The position numbers were made by a program, and so were the translations under genes. A stretch of 64,000 nt of DNA. It comes from Skeletonema tropicum. Taxonomy: Eukaryota; Bacillariophyta; Thalassiosirophyceae; Thalassiosirales; Thalassiosiraceae. This document shows positions 21,001 to 31,937 of the stretch, one piece after another (the first letter of the stretch is position 1; every line of letters begins with the position of its first letter). The stretch spans positions 2,170,001 to 2,234,000 of the forward strand of contig CM074131.1 of assembly GCA_037178625.1 (NCBI GenBank). Reading direction: 5' to 3'. The notes below the pieces were generated by a model, which searched no databases, was not told the origin of the DNA, and was given only the letters and a program-made list of their open reading frames with translations.

Positions 21001-23172
21001 GAAAGAGACAAAGCTACTACCGAACTCGATGAGCTCATTGCCACACACTAAAATGGATCAACATGAGACCTGGTGATGACTGTTCTTACCGGGAGTAAAC
21101 ATAAGATCGACGTGACGCGATACTTGATGGTACGAGTTGGTAATCATGAACCACTCTGTCTTGATATCGGCCTCGCAAAGGTCCATGAAATCAGGCGCTG
21201 CACGGTGTTGACCTCGAACAGGCACTTCTGTCATTATATCATAATCATCGTGAGTGATAGCCGCAGGGGGGATCATCACAACAACCTCTGAAAACGGGTG
21301 GTCCTTCTCGTCAAGATTCTTAATGAGGTGAATCGAACGATCAAAGAACCATTCTGACACTACCAATGTCACATCAGTCCGCGTTGGATCCCACGGACTG
21401 TACAACTTTGCACCGTGAATGATGTATTCGGGTCCCAAGTGGCGTGGGATCAAGTTAGTAGCTGCGTAGTTGTGAATGACGGGCGTGTACTTGAAAGGGT
21501 CATCCTTCTCCCAAATATCTGCCCACTTCTTGAACATTTTGATATTGTCAGAAAGGGTGATATTTTCTCCTTCCTCGTTCAGCATAATCTTAGGGGCAAG
21601 CTCCGGGACAATCCCGAGTGTACCTTCCACCCACATTTGACTCATGCGGTAGTCATAAGGAATGGAGTTGTAAGGACACGGAGCCTCGACTTCTAGTTGA
21701 CCCACCAAACGTTCCAAGAGGGGGTGAGATGTGTTATAAATGGCATTCCCATTCGTATGATGGAGGAGTGAGATTGGAATTTGCTCGTAAAAGTTATCCC
21801 ACTTGTCACCATCATACTGCGCTCCTAAGATAGCGAACGGTCGATTAACTTCAATCTCGCTAAGAACGACATCAAGCCAGTGCGACTTGATTGGCACGGA
21901 GTCACCCTCCATCAGATAGAAACCATCATAATCACCCCATTCTCCACTCTGAATAATGCGGAAGGCAGCCTCGTACTGCCTGTTTGGGCCATTCACCCAG
22001 TTGTACAACTCCTCTTGGGCCGACGGAATGTACAGGTCCAGCTCCTGAGGAATATTTGCTTCAATGGCATAAATGTTATCAAAGCATTGCGACCAACCTC
22101 CAGGCTCGAAAAACTGGTCAATAATTGTATCCACAGCTTTGATAGCGACTTCATTCTCTGAAAATGTTTGAGAATAAAATAAGAACACATCGGCCTTGGC
22201 GGATTTCATTGCATCACTGCCGACAAAATCGAACAGGTGCCTGTCGCCAAGCTCGTTGTACAGGTTCCTCCCTTCAGTGGTATTTTTGTAGGCAATAAAT
22301 TCTCCATTGGGCCCTACCTCGAACTCATCGTCCTCGTCGTAATCATCTCCAATGGCATCTTGAGCTGCCTTACATGGTGTCAAACCATTCCAACACGCAA
22401 ACGTTGTGGGAAGAGCTTCGGCATCGAATTCGCAAAAGGGACGAACGATAGCAAGTCGTGTCTTCATCTCTCGCTGAGATGAGTCCCCGGCTTCCTCTGC
22501 TGCCATTCGTTGTAAATTCCTCGTCACTTGATAATCTTCTGTGGAAATTAATGTGCTGATACTCTTCGTTGAGGTATAATAAGAGCTTGACACGTAAGGA
22601 TGCTCGTAAACAAAATCTGGACGGTCATCTTCATTACTTTCTACACCAGTTGCTTCGCCACCAAAGAAGGGCACACGAGTGGGTAGTAAAGACACAGCAG
22701 TATAACTGAATGTATCCAATAGCGCTCTTGGGATATTTGGCATGGCCAACGCTGTTTCGGAACCTCCTCCTATTGTAGTTACGATAGAGGTGAGGCCCCC
22801 AGCAGCAAGTAAACCCAGCACCAGCATCAAACCAAAACGCTGACTAGGCAAATCCTCCTCATCATAATTTCCTCCACCTACCACATCAGTAACAAGATTA
22901 TCATCATCATTACCATATGCATAAGAAGAGGTTCTTCTGTTGATCTTATTGCGGTTCTTATTCTTCGTGCTCGCAAATCGATTGACTATACCCCCTGTGT
23001 ATTTGTTGCTGGTGGCACCGCCACCGGTATACGAGGAATATCGCGACGTTTGGTTGGCACCCGTCTCCAGTCCAATGTCGCCTCCATTTATTTCTTCGGC
23101 TGCATGCAAGAAACTTGTTGCATTGTCGTATGTTGGGTTTCGTCGACGGTAGTTTCCTCCGCGGTTGTACAT
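18023..23172 (-). CDS. Type II membrane protein: glycosyltransferase-like domain plus inactive leishmanolysin-like (M8) domain
   Basis: Two exons, 23172-21090 and 20943-18023, separated by a 146-bp intron (GTAAGA...CTCCAG). The join keeps frame through FTPG-KFQPVIPF and gives 1,667 aa, so the two long ORFs are one gene. Residues 1-110 are basic and Asn/Gly-rich; a TM helix lies near 115-138 (no signal peptide, N-in). A lumenal domain of ~450 residues follows with GDYDGFYLMEGDSVP, which looks like a GT-A metal-binding region (EGD in place of DxD). Next come an acidic Cys-containing linker (CNCAAF...CVWRDLFESC) and a leishmanolysin-like domain: LYQYFRNLETG, NHFDCQTLKGARLD, LSPLTMALLEDSGWYRANF, GCGFVKDDC, and a Cys-rich EGF-like tail. 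The zinc motif HExxH reads KEVGK (19070-19084) and the later SHW is missing, so it should not be a protease. Glycosyltransferase identity is inference. Confidence 0.75.
20944..21089 (-). other. Intron of the glycosyltransferase/M8-like gene
   Basis: 146 bp, donor GTAAGA, acceptor CTCCAG, phase 1. Without it the upstream ORF ends in a short unrelated tail and the downstream ORF can only start at a TTG. Confidence 0.75.
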
Positions 23173-23705
23173 TTTCGAATATTGGCTGAAGCTCGGCTGC
23201 TTCTTGACCTATCTGCGTATAAATTGTACTTCGTCCCAAGCACGAGTTGGTTGACCTTTACGTCGCTACTAATAATCGTTATCTGGTACTATTCTCCGTC
23301 ACTAGTGGTGCTAACATCACGGTCATGGTTGTTGTCTATGCGAATCGATAATCGTGATCGTGACCCGCTCAGTGACCGTAACCGTGTAACAAGACGTAAC
23401 AATTTGTTGTAACAGCTCATCCCTGCCTCTTGGCGATTGATCTCGATTGATCCAAAATCCGAAGCCACGAACAACGCTGCCGCTGTTGTTGTATGTTGAC
23501 TTTGCTTTGGTGGCATAAAATTCACGCCACAATACTCATCGGCACCGTGTCTGTATAATTGTTAACCTTCCTTACGGTGAGTGGTGTTTCTTCCGTCTTG
23601 TGTTCCACTTTCCACTGCTCTCGTCCAGAAGTTGTAGGATGCGTGTCATTCACCACAACTCACCATAATTTGTATCCTTCTTCTTAAGAATATCACGATT
23701 AAACT
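23173..23705. other. Intergenic, divergent promoter region
   Basis: 533 bp between two divergent genes. Contains several short imperfect GTGACC/GTAACC/CGTAAC motifs (23345-23400) but no defined element or gene that I can support. Confidence 0.4.
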
Positions 23706-25573
23706 ATGGAGCCAGTTCTATCCTCCTCCGTCCCGCCTCAATACAACGCTCAATCCATAATAAACACCGCCGAGGAGACACTGCAGACAAGTGGGGTCAA
23801 CGCAGCTCAAACGGTGTACAAGTCAGCCTTGTTGGATTGGGTAGATGATGTCACGATGGGTGATACCATTGATAAGGAGAGTGTGAAGGGGGAAATTGCT
23901 AATTTGTGGTTGGCCTATGCTGATTTAAACAGGAGATCCAATTTGGTGAGTCGTTTATTTTATTATTGTTTGTGTTGTTTGAGCGTTATGTTGCATTTAT
24001 TGATGTTACAGGTGTGTAGAGAACGAGAGGAGGGAAAGTAGAGGCACAAAAATGTGAACGAACCCTGTTTGTTCTGTATTGTTTTGACATAACAAAACAT
24101 CTTTAGAATATTAAGTCTGAATTTAATAAAGATTTCATTAGAACTCGATTTGCAATCGACTCTTTCCAAGTGTGCTGGTGATCGCCGGCGAACAGTTTTT
24201 CTCACCTCGTATTCCCCTCTTTTTGATTCTCTCAGTTCAAATCTGCAACAGAAGTGTACGAGCAGGCAATTAATTGCCCGGTGGGTGGCGAAGTTGGAAA
24301 GATTTGGATGGAGTATCTTCGGTTTTTGGAAGAAAGAGGAAGGCCACGAACGGCACAAAAGCTATATTTACGTGCATTGGTCGGAGGAGTTGATGACGAT
24401 GGACCATCTGTGAAGGATGTTGCGGATCAAAATTTACTTTGGAGTGAGTTCTTACGTATGATGCAGACGTTGAGGAAAAATCCAGACCTTACATTGGAAG
24501 ATCTGAAAAGTGCTGTGGAGAATGAGCGTGGTGGTGCTCAGGTGGACAGTACTACGACAACTATGCAGCCAGAGGCAGCAACCAATACAACTGAGACTTC
24601 TGCAAGTGATGCAGTAGAGCAAAGACCAGCAAAGCGCTCGAGATGGGACAAAAAGACACCAGAACAAACTGAAACAATAAGTGCAGGGAGTATTGATACT
24701 GCGGCTAGTGTACTGTTTGCAGCGTCCAAAAATATGCCTCCAGAAGTAGAGACTCTCTGGCATGCACGAGATGGTGGTTCGATGCCATGTAAGCCTGAAC
24801 CGGCTTTGTTTAGTGCATCTCCTCCAAAACTAGGGGATCCATCGGGGAAAGATTTGGTTGGTATTGAAACAGCCTTGAAATTATTACAAATGTTGACATC
24901 TAAGACACAAGATGGGAAGTCTTTAGGTTCTGCGCTCTTGGAGTTGTGCCATGCTTGTTGGATGATGACTGCTCTGAAGGAGGAAGAAGCTGTAAAAGCC
25001 AAGGAAGCATTAGAAAAGAAAATATCAAATGATACGGAGGCACTAGAATCCAATCTTGCAGCAAGGGCATCAGTTGCTGGTGGAGCTATGGCTGCAGTTC
25101 AACAGGCAAACGAACAAGAACGGAACCAATTTATGATGCAGTGCGCTGTCCAGAGAGAGCAACTTCTCGCCTTTAGTGCTTGGGAATTTCGCAAACTTCT
25201 TTATACTCAGCAAATTATACTGTCTAGTGCAAAACTACCATATTTTGATGGACCATCTGTGGACTCTGCGTCAATTACTGCCCAGGCGAAAGTGTGTAGT
25301 ATTTTGCACTCAGCCTTCTATCTACGGGATCGAGTAGGAGAGGACAATCATGTTAACATGCTCACAAAACAACTCGAGACTGTCCAAAAGATTGCATCCA
25401 CCGCGATCAAGACAGAACCGGTGCAACGACAGTACCAAATGCAATTGCAGCAGCAACAACAAATACAGTATCAGCAGCCACCACCGAACTTCCCTCCACC
25501 GCCGCCGATGCCACCGCAAATGTTTCAACAACCTCAGCAAATGAGTGGTTACTACGGACAGCAACTGCACTAA
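23706..25573 (+). CDS. HAT/TPR-repeat protein with Gln/Pro-rich tail
   Basis: Two exons, 23706-23945 and 24236-25573; the 290-bp intron (GTGAGT...CTCTCAG) is phase 0 and joins NRRSNL to FKSATEVYEQA, restoring a half-a-TPR repeat. 525 aa. The N-terminal 150 residues contain two HAT-like repeats (LWLAYADLNRR, KIWMEYLRFLEERG...AQKLYLRAL), the sort found in pre-mRNA splicing and 3'-processing factors. An RSRWDKK motif near residue 185 is often found in splicing proteins. The middle is helical (AWEFRKLLYTQQIIL). The end is Gln- and Pro-rich (PPPNFPPPPPMPP). A nuclear RNA-processing role is my inference; no specific orthologue recognised. Confidence 0.75.
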
Positions 25574-25595
25574 TAAATTTATCATGAGGTTAAAA

Positions 25596-26735
25596 CTACT
25601 TTTTCTTCTTCTTGCCCTTCTTCTTGCCTTTGTTTCCCTTCGACTTGGAAGCATTGCTAACTCGGAATAAGGCTTTGTACGTCTCTCCGTCCATATCTAT
25701 CTCTGAAATCTTGAATGTGGTAATTTGCTTGTTCTCGCGCACGCCAGGTAACAGAAGCTTTCCACCTATGCTGCCTATGTGGTTGTGATCAAAGTCGATT
25801 TCGGAAAGTTTAGAGTGTGTCAGTAGCACTTGTCCGAAAGCTTCCAGGGACGCTAAATCTTCATCTGTTTGCCGAATATTGTTGTCGGCAAGTCGGAACG
25901 TTGTCAAGCTTGCATTTTTCGCTAGACCTTTACAAAGCTCCGTCAATCCTGCGCCTGAAAAGCAGTTTCCTGACAAGTCGAGAGTTGTCAATGCAAGTTT
26001 TTTGAACACCAGCATTGCTGAAATGGGCTCGCCTCCCATTGAATCAATCTTGCAATGCTTCAAAGAAAGTAATGTCAAGGATGAGTTGGTAGCTATACCT
26101 TTGCACAAGGCAGACGCTCCTTCCGCACCAAGAGAATTGAAATCCAGCAGCAATGTGGTTAAAGTCTTGTTCATGCCTACTTCCAATGATCTGCCCAAGT
26201 GCAAGGCACCTTGATGCCCAATATCATTGTCGCTCAAGTCTAAGAATTGCAGTTTTCCTTGTGGCTGCACAGTACCACCATTTCCTTGTTTCGCCTCTGT
26301 AGTAACCCTGATAAAGGTTGCCACAGCTATTGCACCGCAATCGCTAATGTTCGAGGAGCGTATTCTCAAATCTTTTAACGAAGTAAAGGGCTCTGTAGTT
26401 GTACCTTCCAGCTTGCCGGACAGAGCATTCATGAGGGCTCTGCATCCTGACGAAAGTTTGTCGGTCGAAGAACCAGTAATAATGATTTGCTCACCTGTAG
26501 TCGACACTATTTTTTGCTTCAATTCAGTATAAGGCTCTATGCCAATATTGTCGCAGACTTGAACATAGTTTTTGTAAAGAGTTGCCGTGTCATAGCCTTC
26601 CTCTGCGAGCGAAAAGTATTTGGTATTCTTGTCAGCATTGAGCGACTAGGAACACGAGATATATATACTCTGGGACTTACCTTCTTTTGCCTCTGCCTTG
26701 CCTTTCTCTTTTGGTTTACCTTTTTTCTTTGCCAT
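25596..26735 (-). CDS. Leucine-rich-repeat protein, RNI type
   Basis: Two exons, 26735-26681 and 26602-25596, with a 78-bp intron (GTAAGT...CGCTCGCAG, phase 1). The first exon encodes a Lys-rich start (MAKKKGKPKEKGKAEAKE) that the intron-less ORF would miss, since that ORF has only a TTG start. 353 aa. Repeats of about 28 residues follow the ribonuclease-inhibitor pattern: LQFLDLSDNDIGHQGALHLG, LTTLLLDFNSLGAEGASALC, LTLLSLKHCKIDSMGG, LTTLDLSGNCFSGAGL and LTTFRLADNNIRQTDE. The C-terminus is a Lys/Gly tail (KGKKKGKKKKK), perhaps a nuclear or nucleolar localisation signal. A protein-interaction scaffold; partner unknown. Ends 22 bp from the HAT gene. Confidence 0.85.
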
Positions 26736-27035
26736 AGAGTGTGTCGAACGAGAACCGATTTCTTATTATGTTCAATGAGCTAGCTGGTAGAAAGGTCAAT
26801 GCGATACTTCTTGACTGATCGCATTGCTTAGCAAGAACGAACATCCCGAACGAAGAATTCTCTGGTTTCAAGAAGTCGACCTTCTTGGCTGGCGGGAAGC
26901 GGAAGCAATGGCGGGACATTTACTTACTCCGAACAAACAATTCAACTCGTAACGCAATTGTTAATGTAGTTATTCCCTTGATTAATGTAACATGCATTGC
27001 TTCCTCCGCCCTAACGATACCGGTACACAAACAAC
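26736..27035. other. Intergenic, divergent promoter region
   Basis: 300 bp between the LRR gene (leftward) and the 165-aa ORF (rightward). No element recognised. Confidence 0.35.
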
Positions 27036-27533
27036 ATGAAGACTGTCACGCACCTTGCGATCAGGCACAAGCCTCCTTGTTTCAAGTTTCAATACATGAA
27101 ATCTTCTTCTAGCACAAGATCCTATCACAAAAAAGTTGATATCAATCTTTCGGACTGCTCCGAATCATTGAATCTGGTCGCATCACTTGCTGAAAAGCAT
27201 CCAGAATTATGCCAAGTGCCAACCCAAACACTCGTGGATTTGATAGATGAGTTGTTCTCATCTGGCAAACAACTCGAGAAGGCAAATGACGAAATCAACA
27301 ATATTTTCTATTCGCCGGCAAAGAATGACTGCCAGAAGATAGCAATGAAGCACGGACAGGAAATGAAGCACGAGTATGAAGATTTGAATCACGCATCAGA
27401 AGAACATTTGACAGAGGCAAAGAAGGATATGAATTTCTTGTTTGAGCATAGCTTGATTACTCCTGGCGATGCTAGATATGAATATGACAAACGGATTGAA
27501 TTTGAAGCAGATGAGGAGAGCTCTTGGGATTGA
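27036..27533 (+). CDS. Small unrecognised protein, 165 aa
   Basis: Single ORF with ATG at 27036. The first ~34 residues are rich in Lys/Arg/Ser/His with almost no acid (HLAIRHKPPCFKFQ...STRSYHKK), which could be a mitochondrial presequence. The remainder is helical and charged (LVDLIDELFSSGKQLEKANDEINNI, EEHLTEAKKDMNFLFEH) and ends in an acidic tail (EFEADEESSWD). No family recognised. Position in its own intergenic space between divergent and downstream genes supports it as a gene. Confidence 0.5.
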   Translation: MKTVTHLAIRHKPPCFKFQYMKSSSSTRSYHKKVDINLSDCSESLNLVASLAEKHPELCQVPTQTLVDLIDELFSSGKQLEKANDEINNIFYSPAKNDCQKIAMKHGQEMKHEYEDLNHASEEHLTEAKKDMNFLFEHSLITPGDARYEYDKRIEFEADEESSWD

Positions 27534-27918
27534 ACATCAGTGGACAGGGCGGAGGTTTGGTGAAGAAAAGCATTTCTGTGAATCGCATTGTGGTACAACT
27601 TGGATGTATGTACTCTACTACTCTAGAGTTACGCCCTATCTACGGAAGAAAACGAACTCCGCGCGTTTGAGTTGATTTGAACTGAAACTGGAAACTGATC
27701 TAATGGAGCTATGTTGTTTGCTCTAGAGAGAGGTTGGCCACTAAGAGAGAGAGATTCGCCACAATAATCATCAGATCATAACTTTTCCACGCCCTCTACA
27801 TCATTGTCGCCTCCCTTGATTTTATTGTGCCTGCGGTGTCCAATAATATTACCAATTCGGTTCTGCCAGAGTTGGGCGCCGTCATTGTGATGCAGCGTTG
27901 AAAACAACAATATTGAAA
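27534..27918. other. Intergenic
   Basis: 385 bp between two rightward genes; holds a short repeated tagagagag/taagagagagaga stretch near 27722-27755. No gene seen. Confidence 0.35.
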
Positions 27919-28965
27919 ATGAAGCGATCACAGTCTCCCTTCAATTGCAATTCAATCGGACAGTCTCTCAAACGCGTCAAAATCAGTACGTCGCCTGGGG
28001 AGCTGCGCCTGGACAAAGACATTGAAATTTTGATCAATGAGAACCAATGGTCTCCAACCCTACCTCTGCAAAATTACGTTCCGATTGAACAACCAACGTC
28101 GTGGAGGAGTGCTACTGTATCGGCGACCCGCAGCTATGGGGAGCTATGCCGAAAGAATGCCAGACTTGTTCGAGATCCCGTTGACCCGCTGAGATTACGA
28201 CTGACGTGTCTACATCAACCATTTTCGCAATCTCTGTTTGAGCGGTGGACGTATTTGATTCAAATGCCCAGAATGTATCCCCATCAGGCACCACTCATCA
28301 CCCGAGTGACAAGGGAAATGGTTTCAAATGAAAATATGGCTCGCATATCCAACGTTAGCATTGGTGCGTCGGCAGCCATCGTGGCATCGTCCGTGATGCA
28401 GATGCATGCGGATCCACCTGTGCCAGATCAAATTCTAATCCGCTCTCCCCCACCTCCCCGCAACAAATATGATGCAGCGATGAATAGAGAGCACAGTGTT
28501 TTTGAAAATTCAAAATTTTTGGCAATTGATTTAGAAACAGCAATGTTCAATTCTTGGTCTCCTGTTAGCAGCCTTGGAGACTTATTGAATTTTCTGGTAG
28601 CCATTCCTACCAAGCGAAGGGAGTGGTGGGCAGTGGAGAACAATAGATTTCGTCACCAACAACAAATCCGGTTACTGAAGACTGGACATGAAATGCAGCC
28701 ACATCTAACAATGAGTGCAGTGCGAAGCAATGAAAGTATGGAATCAACAAGAGGGTGCTCCTTTCCACAATTGGAGCATCAAGTTTCATCATCTTCACGT
28801 GGTGCCGAGAGCGATGATGATCATTTCGAGCATATGATGGACGACTCTTCTACATACAACCAAGCTGCTGCAGATAAGCTCAGGGAATTCCCTACTAATC
28901 GATTTGATGTTGGGTTTCCTAGGGAACAAACTTCTGTTCCTCATTGGGATATGATGCAGAGATAG
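27919..28965 (+). CDS. E2-like (UEV/RWD-type) fold protein without catalytic Cys, putative
   Basis: 348 aa from the first ATG (an in-frame TTG lies 21 bp upstream). The region RWTYLIQMPRMYPHQAPLI resembles the beta-sheet and YPxxPP element of ubiquitin-conjugating (UBC) folds. SWSPVSSLGDLLNFLVAIP resembles the WSPxxxLxxLLxxL helix that follows the E2 active site. The expected HPN...ICL active-site segment between them is replaced by an unrelated ~90-residue linker, so it could not carry ubiquitin. N-terminus is basic (LKRVKIS). It converges on a bona fide E2 gene (99 bp between stops), which makes an E2-variant role attractive, but the match is weak and by eye. Confidence 0.5.
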   Translation: MKRSQSPFNCNSIGQSLKRVKISTSPGELRLDKDIEILINENQWSPTLPLQNYVPIEQPTSWRSATVSATRSYGELCRKNARLVRDPVDPLRLRLTCLHQPFSQSLFERWTYLIQMPRMYPHQAPLITRVTREMVSNENMARISNVSIGASAAIVASSVMQMHADPPVPDQILIRSPPPPRNKYDAAMNREHSVFENSKFLAIDLETAMFNSWSPVSSLGDLLNFLVAIPTKRREWWAVENNRFRHQQQIRLLKTGHEMQPHLTMSAVRSNESMESTRGCSFPQLEHQVSSSSRGAESDDDHFEHMMDDSSTYNQAAADKLREFPTNRFDVGFPREQTSVPHWDMMQR

Positions 28966-29064
28966 ATACAGTGGGACTACTCTCTACTCGTTTCGTATCA
29001 GTTGTAATTGTAATGCTAGTAATGTTAGTATATGCATATATCATGTTTGTTCAGTATCTTTGCA

Positions 29065-31060
29065 TCAAGTGAGGTCGACAACGTCATTTGAGCTGGGCTT
29101 GGCACTTGGCTTCTTGTCACCTTCATCGTCAGATGATAGTAAATCAATCTCGATCGTCTCATTCTTCTTCGACTTCTTTTGCTTACTATAATCGGCCCCA
29201 TCCAATACAATGGGTTCACTTCTCCGCTTTGAACGGGACGTCTTCTTCTTCGAATTATCACCTGCCAACTGGGATAGCAGTTTACAAATGTTTGATACCC
29301 TTGGACTCAAAGACATGTCCTCGTTCGCCCAAGTTCGTAGCTCATTTTCAATCAGGAAGCGCTTCTCCAAGAAGTGCTTCTTCATTACGCATTCAAACTC
29401 TGGGTATGGGTTTGTCTTGTTGAGTATGCTAGACAAATGGGATTCAATGGCTGCATAGAGTGTATAATGTCGTATGTTTCTGTTGTACTTCTTCGATTGT
29501 GAATCACCTTGAGGGGTGTTCATCTGTGGAGCCCAGCCTGGCTCGTTGAAATAGGGATCGGGCACAAGAATGAGGCTACATAGAAGAATGTAAGATGTTT
29601 TGTTGGATCGCAGGGATAATAATTGTTGGAGCAATGACACAGACACAGCATTGGACCTTACCTTTGAATAGAAATCAGTACCTGTAGTAGAGTCGACTGA
29701 CCCGACACCCATCCTGGACCTTGCCATGTTCCGAGCAAAGACAAGCAAACCTTACCACTGTACAGTGGTGAAGTAAAAAACAGTAGTATAGTATCGTGTG
29801 AGTGTAGGTTGTAGGTGTACTTTTAAGATCAACTGGTTCACCTAAGAGCCAAACAGAATTATAAGATAAGCTTACCAATTATACAAGTTTGGGTTCTAGG
29901 GCGCGAGGGCGAAGAAATAAATGTATTATCGTGTGAGCGTAGGTATACTTTCAGCATCAACGGGTGCAGTTACGAGCCAGATAGAAAGAGAACAGGATAG
30001 ATAAACTTACCAAGCGAAATTTGCCACCACCAGTAGTGAGGAATTGGACGGCTGGTGCTTTTTTCGGATACGATCCCGTCAGATTGACATCAAAAAAGAA
30101 GCAACCATTTGCATACGGCGTCTCATCTGGGCCAGTAATCATAACCCGGAGAAGATCAAGCCTGTCATTGATGGCACGGCAAAAGCAGCTGGAGCCATAC
30201 TCGACAGGTAGCGCTGTTCTATACGCAGTCAATTCTTTGAATACTTGCCTCGTGTTCAATGTTGACGGTGCATTTGGTACTTTCTTCAAAAAGTAATGAT
30301 TCGGCATTGAATCTACAACATCAAAACGCAGTGGTCCCAATGCGCTCTGATAACGCGTACTGAAATCAATCATGACCAACTCTTCTTCGGGTTTCTTCAT
30401 GCAGCGTTTGGACATCTTGATTGCCTTATCTGCCACTTCTTTTACCCTTGTTGCGAACAGAACATCACCTTCATCTTCTTTCGAATACCCATTGTCTTCG
30501 TGACGTTTCATAAACGCAGAGCATTGTTGACTAAAATCCTTCAACCAATACAGTACTGTCTCTTGATCTTCTTCGTCTCCCAACAACACCACAAGGCGTG
30601 CGTCCGATATTAGTGTATTGGTAAGATCCAATGCAGCTGTGTATAAAGCTTTCCTGGTATCCCAGTCAGTTGGTACTTGATTCCGAAATACATCTGAAAG
30701 GATACTCTTCACTTGTCCGCGATCATCAGTATCAACTAAACCATCGAGTGCGTCGTAGCTGCTCTGTCGAGATAGGTCAATTTCGTTGTCTAAACCACTA
30801 TGCTTTGTAAGATTCTTCTGAATGCTCTTGTTCATTTTCTGTAATGATTTGGTGGTGGCTTTGTCCTCTTTTTTGCTCTCCTTTATGGCCTTCTTGCGAC
30901 CGGCAACGAGCTTCCTTTGATCGTCCTTCCCTCCGGCGTATCCTACGCCTCCATTTTTGTTTTCGTTTGGGCCGCCGCCGCCACCTCCGAATCCTCCAAA
31001 TCCAGCTCCTCCACCGAAGGGGTTCCAGCTGCCGCCGCCCTTCTTCTTGTAGGAACTCAT
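29065..31060 (-). CDS. BIRC6/UBE2O-class ubiquitin-conjugating enzyme with C-terminal SUMO-interacting motifs
   Basis: E2 that should transfer ubiquitin or a related modifier. Four exons: 31060-30011, 29895-29876 (20 bp), 29757-29662 and 29575-29065; all borders are GT-AG. The assembled UBC domain runs [62 protein letters not shown] (active-site Cys in GKVCL), [19 protein letters not shown]. This is the pattern of the BIRC6 C-terminal UBC domain. 558 aa in total. ATG 31060 replaces a TTG at 31069. The N-terminus is Gly-rich then Lys-rich with a helical region of unknown function. The tail has [12 protein letters not shown] and ends in VVDLT, both matching SUMO-interacting motifs, next to basic KRR/KQKKSKK clusters. 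Likely nuclear. Confidence 0.9.
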
Positions 31061-31406
31061 TGATGGCAACTAAAAGTATTTGGCTGCGTCTCTGCTTACT
31101 ATTGCTGCTTGCACTGGCTTGCGCTTGCACTCATTGAAAATTGAAAAGCGGATTTCTTTCTCGTGACTCGTGACTCGTGACTCGACCTGAACAACTCGTG
31201 ACTGGCGGTAACGTAATAGGTGATAGTAGAGCACTGCTGTTCTACTGCTGTTGCTGTTGCTGTGCTGTTGGTTAGTTGTTGACTGTCATTAATGTCGTTG
31301 AATAGCGGGGAAAAGAACTCTAAGAATTAGTTGGTTGATGATAAACGAAGATCATAGATGCGCCCTTGAAGTTAGAAATCAATAGAGTGATAGAGCTCCA
31401 ACGATC
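31061..31406. other. Intergenic, divergent promoter with CGTGACT repeats
   Basis: 346 bp between the E2 gene (leftward) and a coiled-coil gene (rightward). At 31160-31204 there are three back-to-back tcgtgac units and a fourth copy 20 bp on; each contains TGACTCG, close to a bZIP site. Also a ctgttgctgttgctgtgctgttg stretch (31239-31270, written here as a CTGTTG-type run). Confidence 0.4.
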
Positions 31407-31937
31407 ATGCCGCTAGGATTCAAAAAGGTCACAGCCAAAAAGAAGACCAGCGATGATGCTCCCATCTCGGCCGCAAAATCAAAATCGGCCGATCAACTTG
31501 AATCGCCGCCTGAAGTAGAGCTTGCTGAAGAAAGAGATAAAGTACAACTCCTTGAGAAAGAACTCGCAGAATGCAAAGGAGAGTTGCTTGCATTGAAGGA
31601 GTCGGCTTGGTCAAACAATGAAGAAATTGATACTCTAAAACAGCAGTTGAGTGAAGCAACGGAAGAAAATGTGGATCTCAAAAAGTGGATCAAGGAGCTG
31701 CGGGGTGAAAACTCTGACATGAAAAAAGTATTTGGCAATCTTGATGATTTGGGCGGATTGAGACATCAATTTGAGGAACTCTTTGAGGATGACTTTAAGA
31801 TGAGAACTGATGTTGATGTTGATACTTTGGACAACCCTGCTGCATCTGAGGAACGCAGAGAGAAAGTAAAAGAGTTTTGTAATGACATGAAAGCTTTTAT
31901 TGTAGATGTCAGAACGAAAAGTTTGAGTGGCCAGTAA
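31407..31937 (+). CDS. Small coiled-coil protein, 176 aa
   Basis: Single exon. N-terminus is basic (GFKKVTAKKKTS), followed by a coiled coil from about residue 38 to 108 (heptads in EERDKVQLLEKELAECKGELLALKE and DTLKQQLSEATEENVDLKKWIKELR, each quoted in part of the sequence), then an acidic segment (HQFEELFEDDF) and a helical end. No known family. It stands between the E2 and UFD2 genes, with UFD2 starting 561 bp downstream on the same strand. Confidence 0.65.
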   Translation: MPLGFKKVTAKKKTSDDAPISAAKSKSADQLESPPEVELAEERDKVQLLEKELAECKGELLALKESAWSNNEEIDTLKQQLSEATEENVDLKKWIKELRGENSDMKKVFGNLDDLGGLRHQFEELFEDDFKMRTDVDVDTLDNPAASEERREKVKEFCNDMKAFIVDVRTKSLSGQ

